Shown: positions 9,437-17,863 of the stretch, in pieces
Position numbering within the stretch: position 1 is the first letter of the stretch
How the letters are laid out: every line of letters starts with the position of its first letter
Assembly (NCBI GenBank): GCA_000526575.1
Contig: JAGI01000002.1
Location: 124,001 to 188,000, forward strand
DNA from: Clostridium sp. 12(A)
GTDB taxonomy: Bacteria; Bacillota; Clostridia; Lachnospirales; Lachnospiraceae
Length of the DNA: 64,000 bases
Reading direction: 5' to 3'
The notes under the pieces: generated by a model
Told to the model about the DNA's origin: nothing
The model's input: only the letters and a program-made list of their open reading frames with translations
The model's database searches: none
Made by a program: the position numbers and the translations under genes

Positions 9437-9823
9437 ATGTTTCCAAAACAGATGTTCCATCCTCTTGGTTTTAAGAACATTGAGGAAGACGGCAGGATTA
9501 CAGGGTTCTGCTTTGAAATGAAGATTCAGTATTACCGGGGAATTACCCTTTCCATTTTACGAAATATAGAGGTCCTTGTTGATGGCACAGAGTATCCCAG
9601 AGAATCCATACGGTTTACCGTGAATGGAGAGACCTTTACCCTGGATGAGATGAGAACTGTCATAAGCAACCGCTGGCTGTTTGGCCAGTATGGAACGGTC
9701 ACAGTCCTGACAGAGGGGGGGCTTACCCCTGGCAGCCATCATATAACATGTACCCAGACAATCGCACCTTCCTACATGCCCCATATTCTGGTTCATGCAG
9801 GAGAGTATGATTTTGATCTTTGA
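9437..9823 (+). CDS. C-glycoside deglycosidase beta-subunit-like protein (DUF6379)
   Basis: 128 residues, no signal peptide. It resembles the DUF6379 family, now described as the small beta subunit of C-glycoside deglycosidases. Features include a conserved start (M-F-P-x-Q-M-F-H-P-L-G-F), an internal R-N-I-E-V-L-V-D-G-x-x-Y-P strand pair and a D-E-M-R-T segment. In the known complexes it pairs with a metal-dependent TIM-barrel alpha subunit and cleaves the C-C bond of a 3-oxo-C-glycoside to release the aglycone. It sits between its expected partners: the oxidoreductase is 29 bases upstream and the alpha subunit 17 bases downstream. The family call is from memory of the sequence pattern and context. 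Confidence 0.78.
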   Translation: MFPKQMFHPLGFKNIEEDGRITGFCFEMKIQYYRGITLSILRNIEVLVDGTEYPRESIRFTVNGETFTLDEMRTVISNRWLFGQYGTVTVLTEGGLTPGSHHITCTQTIAPSYMPHILVHAGEYDFDL

Positions 9824-9840
9824 AAATGGGAGGAAATGTG

Positions 9841-10893
9841 ATGGATAACAAGATAAAAAGAAGTGTATCCCTGTATAGCTACCAGCAGGAATATTACGAA
9901 GGAAAGCTTAATCTGGAGGGCTGTATCCGTGAAACAGCCAAAACAGGAGCCACAGGCATTGAGCTGCTGGCAGAACAAATGGTAGATGATTTTCCGATAA
10001 TCACCCCGGAGTTTAAAGAAACGTGGTTTGGCTGGATGAAAAAGTATGGAACAGAACCAACCTGTTACGATGCGTTTCTGGAAAACCGAATCTATGATAA
10101 CCGCGTTTGTACTTTACGGGAGCAGATTCAGATGATGAAGCGGGATATAGATAATGCCAGCCAGCTTGGTTTTCAAACCTTAAGAACCCTGGTTTCCACT
10201 CCCATGGATGTGATTGAAGGGAGTATCCCATTTGCAGAAGAAAAGAATATTAAAATCTGCATTGAGGTCCATTCTCCTTTCTCCCTTAATTCTGGCTGGG
10301 CTGACGGCTATATGGAAATGATACATAAGACCGGGACCAAGCATTTTGGTTTTATGCCTGATTTTGGAATATTCTGCCGCCAGATTCCAGATATACTGAC
10401 GGCTCAGGCTGTTCGGAATGGCTGTAGAGAAGAAGTGATAAAAATCGTGGAGGATGCCTTCCAGGAGCGTGTAAGCAAAGGTTTTATGAAGATTAAATAT
10501 GATTTAAATCTGGGAAGAGCCCACGGAGAGTATATGAAGGCCAATGGATATCCTAAATTGATGGAGGCACTGGAGAAGATCCATGCCACACCAGCGGAAC
10601 TGGCCTATGCAGGTTCCACCTTTGATTATACCTGGTGCGACCCGAAAGACATTATTGATAATATCCAGTATACCTACCATACCCATGCTAAGTTCTATCA
10701 CATGAATGAAGCTTATGAAGAGACCTCTATTCCCATAAAGGAAGTGGTCGAGGCTTATAAAAAAGCTGGATATAACGGTTATCTTTCCTCTGAATACGAA
10801 GGAAACCGGATGTTAAATGATGTCCTGGAGGTTGACAGCATAGAACAGGTAAGGCGTCAGCAGGAGGCACTGAGAAGAGCCATAGAGGAATAG
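9841..10893 (+). CDS. C-glycoside deglycosidase alpha-subunit-like TIM-barrel protein
   Basis: 350 residues of the xylose-isomerase-like TIM-barrel (sugar phosphate isomerase/epimerase) superfamily. The four expected metal ligands are visible as E142 (C-I-E-V-H), D174 (M-P-D-F-G), H287 (F-Y-H-M-N) and E318 (S-S-E-Y-E). In the C-glycoside deglycosidases this subunit holds the metal and, with the DUF6379 subunit, performs the beta-elimination. ATG 9841 is chosen because GGGAGG (9828-9833) is correctly spaced; a TTG at 9820 would overlap the previous stop. It ends the first operon and is followed by a terminator. A plain sugar isomerase/epimerase is the alternative, but the adjacent DUF6379 gene argues for the deglycosidase role. 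Confidence 0.8.
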   Translation: MDNKIKRSVSLYSYQQEYYEGKLNLEGCIRETAKTGATGIELLAEQMVDDFPIITPEFKETWFGWMKKYGTEPTCYDAFLENRIYDNRVCTLREQIQMMKRDIDNASQLGFQTLRTLVSTPMDVIEGSIPFAEEKNIKICIEVHSPFSLNSGWADGYMEMIHKTGTKHFGFMPDFGIFCRQIPDILTAQAVRNGCREEVIKIVEDAFQERVSKGFMKIKYDLNLGRAHGEYMKANGYPKLMEALEKIHATPAELAYAGSTFDYTWCDPKDIIDNIQYTYHTHAKFYHMNEAYEETSIPIKEVVEAYKKAGYNGYLSSEYEGNRMLNDVLEVDSIEQVRRQQEALRRAIEE

Positions 10894-10901
10894 GGGTGAA
10901 A

Positions 10902-10954
10902 AGTACCGGAGGAATCAAAGTGTATCAGTACTTTGGTTCTCCGGTATTTTTATC
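10902..10954 (+). terminator. Intrinsic terminator of the C-glycoside operon
   Basis: Arms 10902-10920 and 10931-10948 pair (about 17 bp, with G-T pairs) around a 10-base loop, followed by a T run. It separates the deglycosidase operon from the redox operon. The AT-rich 10955-11155 stretch must hold the next promoter, but no convincing -35/-10 pair was found. Confidence 0.8.
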
Positions 10955-11155
10955 GTAATGATATAAATGAGAGATAAATATTAATAAAAACATAAAATGA
11001 TGAATGTTATGATTTTGGAATAATTTGAATAAATGAAATGGATTAAAAATACTTGGATATTATTCCTTATAAATATGAAAATGCCGAGAAGGTTTCTAAA
11101 TAGAATTATATAATGATACTTGTCAAACGGATTGTTCGGAAAGGAAGTTACATAT

Positions 11156-12631
11156 ATGAAAGAATATGAAGCACAGGTTGGAGTCATTGCGGCAGGTCCT
11201 TCCGGACTGGCGGCTGCTGTTCAGGCGGCCCAGCTGGGGGCAAGTGTGGTGGTGCTTGAAAAGTCAGCCGCAGTCGGCGGCGCTGCCAATATGGGAATGG
11301 GTCCTTTGGGAATCGGGACCTCATATCAGAAAAGACAGATGATTGATATCAGTGTAGAAAAAGCGTTTAACATGTTTATGGATTACACCCATTACAACGT
11401 GGATGCCAGGCTGGTAAAGCGGTATTTTGCCCAGTCCGGAGAGACCATACAGTGGCTTGAGGATATGGGCGTTGAGTTTGAGGGCGCATTCCGCTACTTT
11501 CCCCAGTCAGAAGCAACCTGGCACGTTGTGAAAACAGATACGGGTATCGGGCCGAGGGCAGCTTCCTTTATGAATCGCGCCATGTATGAGAAGGCGCTGG
11601 AGCTTGGGGTAACAATACTGCTGGAGCACTCTGCCAAGAAAATTATAAAGGAACATGGTAAAGTGACGGGGATCATAGGAACGGCTCCTGACGGGCAGGA
11701 AGTTAGAGTCAGCTGCCATGCAGCAATTATCTGTACCGGAGGAGCCGGGGCCAATAAGGATATGATTAAGGAACTGACTGGTCTGGAGCATGGAAAGGAT
11801 GTCTTTCATTTTGCCATACCCGGATTAATGGGGGATGGACTTAGAATGGCCTGGGAAGCAGGGGCAGATCAGACCCAGATGAGAATAGAGATGGCCAGTG
11901 ATTTGGGTGGGGGAGAGCCCACGACCGGAGGGGTCACCAATATTATGAAGCAGCCCAATCTGCTGGTGAATGCCTTTGGTAAAAGGGTCATGAATGAGGA
12001 TTATATGCAGAACACCACATACCTGTCCAATGTAGCAAATCATCAAAAGAATAAGGTCTGCTTTTCCATTGTGGACAGCTCCATCGTGAATTACTACGTC
12101 AGCCATGGCGTGGATGTGACAAGTCTGGTTACTCCAAATTCTGATGTATCTGATTTTTATGAAGGCATAGAAATGCTTAAGAAAAATGGAAGCAGGCATT
12201 ATTTTGTAGCGGATACCATAGAGGAGCTGGCACAAAAAGCAGGAATTGATGAAGCTAATTTAAAGGAGACCATTGATAATTATAACTACTTCTGTGACAG
12301 CAGAGATCTTGAATTTTATAAGGATCCAAAATATCTAAGGCCTCTGTTTAAAGCTCCTTATTATGCGGCAGCTATACATCCTGGCGGCTATGGAACCGTA
12401 GGAGGCATTCGGATCAACGAAAACTGTGAAGCCTGCGATAAGGAGTATCAGCCAGTGCCTGGACTTTACTGTGCCGGTGCAGATTCCTGTAACATTTACG
12501 ATGACAGCTATATGTTTCTGCTGCCTGGAAATTCCATGGGCTATGCGGTAAATACAGGACGCATTGCAGCCCTCAGTGCGGTAGAATACATAAGAAAAGA
12601 AGGTAAGAATGGGAGGGTATTATGCCAGTAA
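11156..12631 (+). CDS. FAD-dependent reductase, fumarate-reductase/urocanate-reductase type
   Basis: 491 residues from ATG 11156, with GGAAAGGAAG upstream. The N-terminal dinucleotide fold reads A-A-G-P-S-G-L-A-A-A followed by V-V-L-E-K. The C-terminus has the family close P-V-P-G-L-Y-C-A-G-A-D plus L-P-G-N-S-M-G-Y-A-V-N-T-G-R. This is the FAD_binding_2 family (fumarate, urocanate, hydroxycinnamate and 3-ketosteroid reductases/dehydrogenases). No heme or FMN domain and no signal peptide are present, so it is cytoplasmic and needs an electron donor, plausibly the Fe-S proteins of the next genes. It overlaps the next gene by 10 bases, indicating translational coupling. The substrate is unknown; reduction of an activated C=C bond of an aglycone or enone sugar would fit. 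Confidence 0.8.
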   Translation: MKEYEAQVGVIAAGPSGLAAAVQAAQLGASVVVLEKSAAVGGAANMGMGPLGIGTSYQKRQMIDISVEKAFNMFMDYTHYNVDARLVKRYFAQSGETIQWLEDMGVEFEGAFRYFPQSEATWHVVKTDTGIGPRAASFMNRAMYEKALELGVTILLEHSAKKIIKEHGKVTGIIGTAPDGQEVRVSCHAAIICTGGAGANKDMIKELTGLEHGKDVFHFAIPGLMGDGLRMAWEAGADQTQMRIEMASDLGGGEPTTGGVTNIMKQPNLLVNAFGKRVMNEDYMQNTTYLSNVANHQKNKVCFSIVDSSIVNYYVSHGVDVTSLVTPNSDVSDFYEGIEMLKKNGSRHYFVADTIEELAQKAGIDEANLKETIDNYNYFCDSRDLEFYKDPKYLRPLFKAPYYAAAIHPGGYGTVGGIRINENCEACDKEYQPVPGLYCAGADSCNIYDDSYMFLLPGNSMGYAVNTGRIAALSAVEYIRKEGKNGRVLCQ

Positions 12632-14739
12632 TAACAATCGATGGTATAAAAATTCAGGTACCGGAAGATTCCTGTGTGCTGGAAGGGGCGTTAAAGGCAG
12701 GAGTTTACATTCCTCATCTGTGCCACCATCCCGATCTTTTGGAACACAACTCCTGCCGGCTGTGCATTGTAGAGGTAGAAGGAGAGGACCAGGTGGTGAC
12801 CTCCTGTACCTTAAAGCCAAGGGACGGTATGGTAATTCAAACGAAAAGTGAAAGGATTAACAGGCTTCGGTCCCTGGCACTAGATCTTCTTTTAGCGGGT
12901 CACCCGGAAGACTGTTCCACCTGTCCAAAGTATGGGAACTGCGAGCTTCAGACACTGATTCAGTATTTAGGCGGAGCCAGTTCACGGATGAAGCACCGGG
13001 TAAAAGGCTTCCGTTCCATAGAAGAGAATCCCCTTCTGGCTCACGATATGAACCGGTGTGTCTTATGCGGCCGCTGTGTCAGGGCCTGCAAGGATTTACG
13101 AGGGGTGGGAATTTTAAAATATTCCACAGAAAACATGGAAACCTACATAGGTACGCTTCATGATAAGCTTCTAAAGGAGGAAGACTGCCGCTTTTGTCAG
13201 GCCTGTGCCGAGGTTTGTCCAACCGGAACCATTCGTGACAAGCGTTCTCCTATGGAAGCGGATAAAACAAGGGAAGAGATGATTGTACCCTGCCGGGCCG
13301 CTTGTCCAGCCCATACGGACGTTCCCCGCTATATCTATCTGGTAAAGGAGGGGAGATATGGGGAAGCCGCCGCTGTGATTCGGGAAAAGGTACCATTTCC
13401 AAAGGTTCTTGGCTACATCTGCAATCATGTATGCGAAATGCAGTGCAAGCGAAGTGAGGTCAATGAGGCCATGTCCATTCGGGAAATCAAGCGGTTTGCA
13501 GCAGAAGCAGATACCGGTACCTTTTGGAGAGGAAAAGGAAAACAGCTTCCCCTTACAGGAAAGAAGGTCTGTATTGCAGGGGCGGGACCGGCTGGTATGA
13601 CGGCTGCCTATTACTTAAGAAAGCAGGGGCATGAGGTGACAGTACTGGAAGCGAACGAAAAGGCAGGAGGAATGCTTCGCTATGGAATTCCTGAGTATCG
13701 TCTTCCGGGAAATATTATTGAGGAAGAATTACAGGTAATGATGGACGCCGGTGTAAAAGTGGAATGCAATAAAAGGGTGGAAGATCCCATTGCCCTGAAA
13801 GAGGAATACGATGCGGTGCTTTTAGCGATGGGAACTCATAAAGGCGTGCGGCTTCCCATAGAAGGCTCTGAGCTTAGAGGGGTGTTTGTAAATACTGAGT
13901 TTCTCAAAGCTGTCTCAGAAAAAAGGGAGAGTGGAATGGGAGAACGGGTGGTTGTTCTTGGGGGAGGCAATGTAGCCTTCGATTGTGCAAGAACAGCAAA
14001 GCGCCTTGGTGCCATAGAGGTTCATCTGGCCTGTTTGGAACGCAGAGAAAACATGCCTGCGGATGAAGAGGAAATTACACAGGCAACGGAAGAAGGAATC
14101 CTGATACATCCTGGACGGACCTTTGAACGCATTACGGGAGAGACCCAGGCAAATGGAGTTGAGTTTATGGAGGTCCTGACCTTTGCATTTGATAAGAATG
14201 GCCGTCCGGTGGTTACAAAAAAGGAAAACTCGAAATCCTCTATACAGGCTGATACCGTAATTTTTGCAGTTGGACAGCGTCCGGAGCTAAGGAAAGAAAA
14301 CGGTCTGCCCCTCACTCCGGGTGGTTACATAGCAGTGGATGAAAATACACTGAGAACCGGAATTGATGGAATCTTTGCAGCAGGAGATGTGATCTATGGA
14401 ACCAGGTCTGTCATAGAAGCTATTGCCTCCGGACGAAAAGCCGCTGCCTCCATCGACCGGTATCTGGGTGGTGATGGTGATATAAGTGAGATACTCGCCC
14501 CTGTTACAGAGAGAGAGGACTTCATCGGGAAAATAGAGGGCTTTGGGGATAAAACGAGGGCAAAAGAACAAATCGTCTCTGCAGATGAGCGGGTAAGCAG
14601 CTTTCAGCCATATCATGGAGGTATCTGCGGTGAGGATATCTGCAAAGAAGCAAACAGGTGCCTGCAGTGCGATCTAAGGCTTAAGATCACGCCTCCAAGA
14701 CTTTGGGGCAGCTTTGACCGGGAGGAGGAAGTTCAATGA
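12622..14739 (+). CDS. NuoG-N/ferredoxin-GltD fusion: Fe-S flavoprotein NAD(P)H oxidoreductase
   Basis: 705 residues in three parts. Residues 1-120 look like the NuoG/HydA N-terminus: a [2Fe-2S] site (C34, C45, C48, C62) and a His-Cys3 cluster (H94, C98, C101, C107). Residues 140-200 carry two [4Fe-4S] motifs (C146/149/152/156 and C189/192/195/199). From 220 the protein is like the glutamate synthase small subunit: N-terminal cysteines 224, 228, 267, 271, 275, a FAD site G-A-G-P-A-G at 320, a second dinucleotide site G-G-G-N-V-A-F-D, and a closing C-L-Q-C. It should move electrons from NAD(P)H through flavin and Fe-S centres to the flavoprotein encoded just upstream. The overlap of 10 bases upstream and 4 bases downstream supports one complex. 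Confidence 0.82.
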   Translation: MPVITIDGIKIQVPEDSCVLEGALKAGVYIPHLCHHPDLLEHNSCRLCIVEVEGEDQVVTSCTLKPRDGMVIQTKSERINRLRSLALDLLLAGHPEDCSTCPKYGNCELQTLIQYLGGASSRMKHRVKGFRSIEENPLLAHDMNRCVLCGRCVRACKDLRGVGILKYSTENMETYIGTLHDKLLKEEDCRFCQACAEVCPTGTIRDKRSPMEADKTREEMIVPCRAACPAHTDVPRYIYLVKEGRYGEAAAVIREKVPFPKVLGYICNHVCEMQCKRSEVNEAMSIREIKRFAAEADTGTFWRGKGKQLPLTGKKVCIAGAGPAGMTAAYYLRKQGHEVTVLEANEKAGGMLRYGIPEYRLPGNIIEEELQVMMDAGVKVECNKRVEDPIALKEEYDAVLLAMGTHKGVRLPIEGSELRGVFVNTEFLKAVSEKRESGMGERVVVLGGGNVAFDCARTAKRLGAIEVHLACLERRENMPADEEEITQATEEGILIHPGRTFERITGETQANGVEFMEVLTFAFDKNGRPVVTKKENSKSSIQADTVIFAVGQRPELRKENGLPLTPGGYIAVDENTLRTGIDGIFAAGDVIYGTRSVIEAIASGRKAAASIDRYLGGDGDISEILAPVTEREDFIGKIEGFGDKTRAKEQIVSADERVSSFQPYHGGICGEDICKEANRCLQCDLRLKITPPRLWGSFDREEEVQ

Positions 14740-15929
14740 ATACGTTTCAAAAAGCGAAGGAAGCAGGGCGGGAAGCCTTGATAGAACGGGTAAAAATGAA
14801 TGAAATTCCTTTTGGCTTGACGACTGGGAAGAACACCGTTACCATTGTGACCGGCCTTAAAAATCACGACAGAGAGCATGTGCTTCTTCGTATCCTGGAA
14901 CAAGACCCGGAGGTGGTTTTGCAGGGACTTGCAATAGCCGGTTTTATTATGAAGGCTACAGAACTTCTATGTTATGTTCCAGAAGAGAAAGCGGAGCTTA
15001 AGGAGCTTTTAGAGGAAAAGGCCGCTGAGCTTGAGATTGAAGTGAGGGTGGAGACGGGTAAGATTCCGGCAGATATTCTTTATTCAGGTCTTTATTGCAG
15101 TTTTATTATGCTGAAAGGGTTATACGAAACGGTAGAAGAAACATATGAACCGGAATATTATCTGTGTACAAAATACAAAAGAGGAAAAGAGGAATGGTAC
15201 GGAACCCCACAATGGGTGAAGTCAGGTACGCCATTCAACGAAATGATTGAGATGGACCCAAAGAGAATCAAGGCAATTCAGCTTGGAACTCATCTGTATT
15301 TACCAGACATACTGGAGGAATCGGTTGCTGAATCAGAGGTATGGAACCTGGATACGGGCGTAATCACCGTATTCGATGAGAGCTGCTGTATGATTCATGA
15401 AGCAGAAGAAAACCTGTATGGAGGGCGCAGGGAATGCTGTGGCAAATGTACCTTCTGTCGGGAGGGCTTATTGCAGCTCCATACCAGGGTTCATGACATT
15501 ACCTCGAAAAACGGGGAATGGATCAGTATGGAAATCATGAAAGAACTGGCGGAGGCCATGTCTTACAGCTCTCAGTGCTCTGTTGGCAATACCGGAGCGG
15601 ATTTTTTACTGGACACATTCCGGCTTTTTGAACAGGAATATGTGGAGCATATAAAAAAGCACACATGTGCAGAAGGTATCTGCTCTGCCTTCACCAATAT
15701 CTATATTGCACCCGATGGATGTGTTGGATGTGGAAGCTGTATCAAAGAATGCCCGGAGGATTGCATCGAGGGGCTGCCAGGGTACATTCATATGATCGAA
15801 GGATTAAAATGTACCAAATGCTTAAGGTGTGCAAAAGCCTGTCCCCAGCAAGTGATTTTTTCCACGACTGGCAAAATTCCTTCCATACCGGACCGCCTGA
15901 CACGGGTAGGACGATTTAAACGATATTAA
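14736..15929 (+). CDS. Degenerate NuoF-like Fe-S protein with C-terminal 2[4Fe-4S] ferredoxin
   Basis: 397 residues. Residues 40-75 match the D-P-E-V-V-L-x-G-L-A-I-A-G part of NuoF/HoxF. Residues 235-281 match its C-terminal cluster domain (C235, C238, C241, C281), and 329-369 form an eight-cysteine ferredoxin. The glycine-rich NADH/FMN segments of NuoF (G-R-G-G-A-G-F and G-E-E-T-A-L) are absent and the region before the cluster is shortened. It probably cannot bind NADH/FMN normally and may be a wire between the GltD-type fusion upstream and the flavoproteins. Its start overlaps the previous stop by 4 bases. Confidence 0.7.
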   Translation: MNTFQKAKEAGREALIERVKMNEIPFGLTTGKNTVTIVTGLKNHDREHVLLRILEQDPEVVLQGLAIAGFIMKATELLCYVPEEKAELKELLEEKAAELEIEVRVETGKIPADILYSGLYCSFIMLKGLYETVEETYEPEYYLCTKYKRGKEEWYGTPQWVKSGTPFNEMIEMDPKRIKAIQLGTHLYLPDILEESVAESEVWNLDTGVITVFDESCCMIHEAEENLYGGRRECCGKCTFCREGLLQLHTRVHDITSKNGEWISMEIMKELAEAMSYSSQCSVGNTGADFLLDTFRLFEQEYVEHIKKHTCAEGICSAFTNIYIAPDGCVGCGSCIKECPEDCIEGLPGYIHMIEGLKCTKCLRCAKACPQQVIFSTTGKIPSIPDRLTRVGRFKRY

Positions 15930-15953
15930 TTGATGATAAAGGAGAATAAGAGA

Positions 15954-16919
15954 ATGAAAGTATTAGGAATTAATTTTGGCGGGCGTGCCATGAAATGCGG
16001 AGAAATTATGGTGAAGGAAGCGTTATTTGCAGCAAAAGAAGCGGGTGCAGAGGTGGAATTTGTTCGTACCATCGGGATTCGGATTGACCCATGTCTTGGT
16101 TGCGGTGTTTGCAGCCAGAAGCGGGATCAGGGAGACAATGTACATTGCATTATTAAGGATGATTACGATAAGCTGGTGGAAAAGGTTCTGGATGCAGATG
16201 GAATTATTGTTGCAGCACCTGTATTTTCTGTAGGTCCAACCGGTCAGATCAAAAATTTCATAGACCGCTTTGGCGCTTCCCATGACCGGGCCGCCCTTGA
16301 TGAGATCCAGAAAAAGAGAATCGAAGAGGGAAAAAGCGGCGAGGAGCTGTTAGATCCCCGTTATTTTAAGAAACGGTATGTTGCATATATGTCCATAGGC
16401 GGTGCAGATACTCCTCACTGGGTAGCCTTAGGCTTGCCTACCATGGCTGAGTTCGGCACTTCCATCCATATGAAGGTAGTTGGTCAGCTGGATGCGTATG
16501 GACAGGGTCAGAGAGCCAATCCGTTGTTTGATGATAAGCTTATGAGCCAGTGCCGGGAGCTTGGAAAGAGAGTGGCTGAGGCTTATGGAAAAGAGTACGA
16601 TGAAATTGAATGGTATGGAGAAGAAGGGGTTTGTCCCGTTTGTCATGGAAAATCCTTTATGCTGGATCAGGCGCCTGACATTTACTGTGTGACCTGCGGG
16701 GTGAAAGGAACCATGGACTTTAAGGATGGCTCCATGAAGATTCATTTTGCTCCCGAGGATAAAAAGATATCAAGGACCTCCATGGAAGGCCTCTATGATC
16801 ATTACTGGGAAATTGAAAATATGAAAAAGGTCTGCATTCCGAAAATCATGGAAAATAAGGAATGGCTGGAAGAGCATTTACAAAAATATAAGGACTTTGA
16901 CAAGGTTATTGCAGAGTAA
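15954..16919 (+). CDS. Iron-sulfur flavoprotein-like NAD(P)H/FMN reductase
   Basis: 321 residues; AAAGGAG (15938-15944) fixes ATG 15954 rather than the TTG at 15930. The N-terminal flavodoxin-like fold of the NADPH-dependent FMN reductase family is followed by a compact cysteine motif (C47, C50, C53, C65), as in iron-sulfur flavoproteins (Isf). The FMN loop A-A-P-V-F-S-V-G-P-T-G-Q-I-K-N-F-I-D-R follows. The C-terminal third has two C-x2-C pairs (C-P-V-C and C-V-T-C) resembling a small zinc ribbon, which is unusual in this family. It is probably an electron carrier or the terminal reductase of the operon. The partner and substrate are unknown. Confidence 0.7.
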   Translation: MKVLGINFGGRAMKCGEIMVKEALFAAKEAGAEVEFVRTIGIRIDPCLGCGVCSQKRDQGDNVHCIIKDDYDKLVEKVLDADGIIVAAPVFSVGPTGQIKNFIDRFGASHDRAALDEIQKKRIEEGKSGEELLDPRYFKKRYVAYMSIGGADTPHWVALGLPTMAEFGTSIHMKVVGQLDAYGQGQRANPLFDDKLMSQCRELGKRVAEAYGKEYDEIEWYGEEGVCPVCHGKSFMLDQAPDIYCVTCGVKGTMDFKDGSMKIHFAPEDKKISRTSMEGLYDHYWEIENMKKVCIPKIMENKEWLEEHLQKYKDFDKVIAE

Positions 16920-16932
16920 AAGGAGGGGCATA

Positions 16933-17853
16933 ATGAAACTTGGATTTGTCAGCGCAATACTGGATGGCAGCAGCTTTGAGGAGATGATGGATCTTGCCTC
17001 CAGTCTTGGCTTTGAATGTGTGGAGGTAGCCTGCTGGCCGAAGGAAAAAGCCCAAAGACGGTACGCAGGAGTATCCCATATTGATGTGGACCGTGTCGTA
17101 AAGGAACCAGACTACGCCAGCTATATCAAAGCTTACGCAAAGAAAAAAGGAATTACCATCTCCTCACTGGCTTATTATCCTAATCCTCTCGATGGAGATA
17201 GAAAGAAAGGAGAGGCGGCTGTAGAACACTTAGAGACAATGATAAAGGCCAGCAGAATTCTCTCCGTGGGCATGGTGACCACATTCATTGGTAGAGATCA
17301 GAATAAGAGTATAGAGGAAAATCTGGAGCTGATAAAAGAAGTCTGGCCGCCGATTCTAACACTGGCAGAGGAAGAGAATATAAAGATTGCAATTGAAAAT
17401 TGTCCTATGCTGTTTGGAAGAGATCAATGGCCTGGAGGACAGAATTTAATGACAACGCCCTCCATCTGGAAAAAAGTGTTTGAACTGCTTCCAAGCGACC
17501 ATCTTGGCCTTAACTATGATCCTTCTCACTTCGTCTGGCTGATGATTGATTACATAAAGCCCATGTATGAATTTGCAGATAAAATCTTTCATGTACATTA
17601 TAAGGACATAAAAGTTTATAAAGATAAGCTTAATCAGGTTGGAATTATGGCGTACCCTCTGGACTTCATGTCACCGAAGCTTCCTGGCCTTGGTGATGTA
17701 AATTGGGGCAGATATGTGAGCGCTCTCTATGACATTGGTTTTGAAGGCTGTACTTGTATTGAAATTGAAGATAAGGCGTTTGAAGGAACAAAGGAAATGA
17801 TCCTAAAAAGCCTTGAGCTAAGCAAAAAATATATGGAACAATTTGTGATATAG
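16933..17853 (+). CDS. Sugar phosphate isomerase/epimerase-type TIM-barrel protein
   Basis: 306 residues; AGGAGGGG (16921-16928) supports ATG 16933. It is of the xylose-isomerase-like superfamily with metal-ligand candidates E155 (A-I-E-N), D196 (N-Y-D-P-S-H), H222 (H-V-H-Y-K-D) and E277 (C-I-E-I-E-D). Members isomerise, epimerise or eliminate on keto-sugars. It lies 13 bases after the flavoprotein gene and 10 bases before a Gfo/Idh/MocA oxidoreductase. This pair is typical of catabolism through 3-keto sugars, perhaps of the anhydro-enulose released by C-glycoside cleavage. It lacks a DUF6379 neighbour, so a deglycosidase role is less likely than for the gene at 9841. Confidence 0.78.
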   Translation: MKLGFVSAILDGSSFEEMMDLASSLGFECVEVACWPKEKAQRRYAGVSHIDVDRVVKEPDYASYIKAYAKKKGITISSLAYYPNPLDGDRKKGEAAVEHLETMIKASRILSVGMVTTFIGRDQNKSIEENLELIKEVWPPILTLAEEENIKIAIENCPMLFGRDQWPGGQNLMTTPSIWKKVFELLPSDHLGLNYDPSHFVWLMIDYIKPMYEFADKIFHVHYKDIKVYKDKLNQVGIMAYPLDFMSPKLPGLGDVNWGRYVSALYDIGFEGCTCIEIEDKAFEGTKEMILKSLELSKKYMEQFVI

Positions 17854-17863
17854 GAGGAAATGA

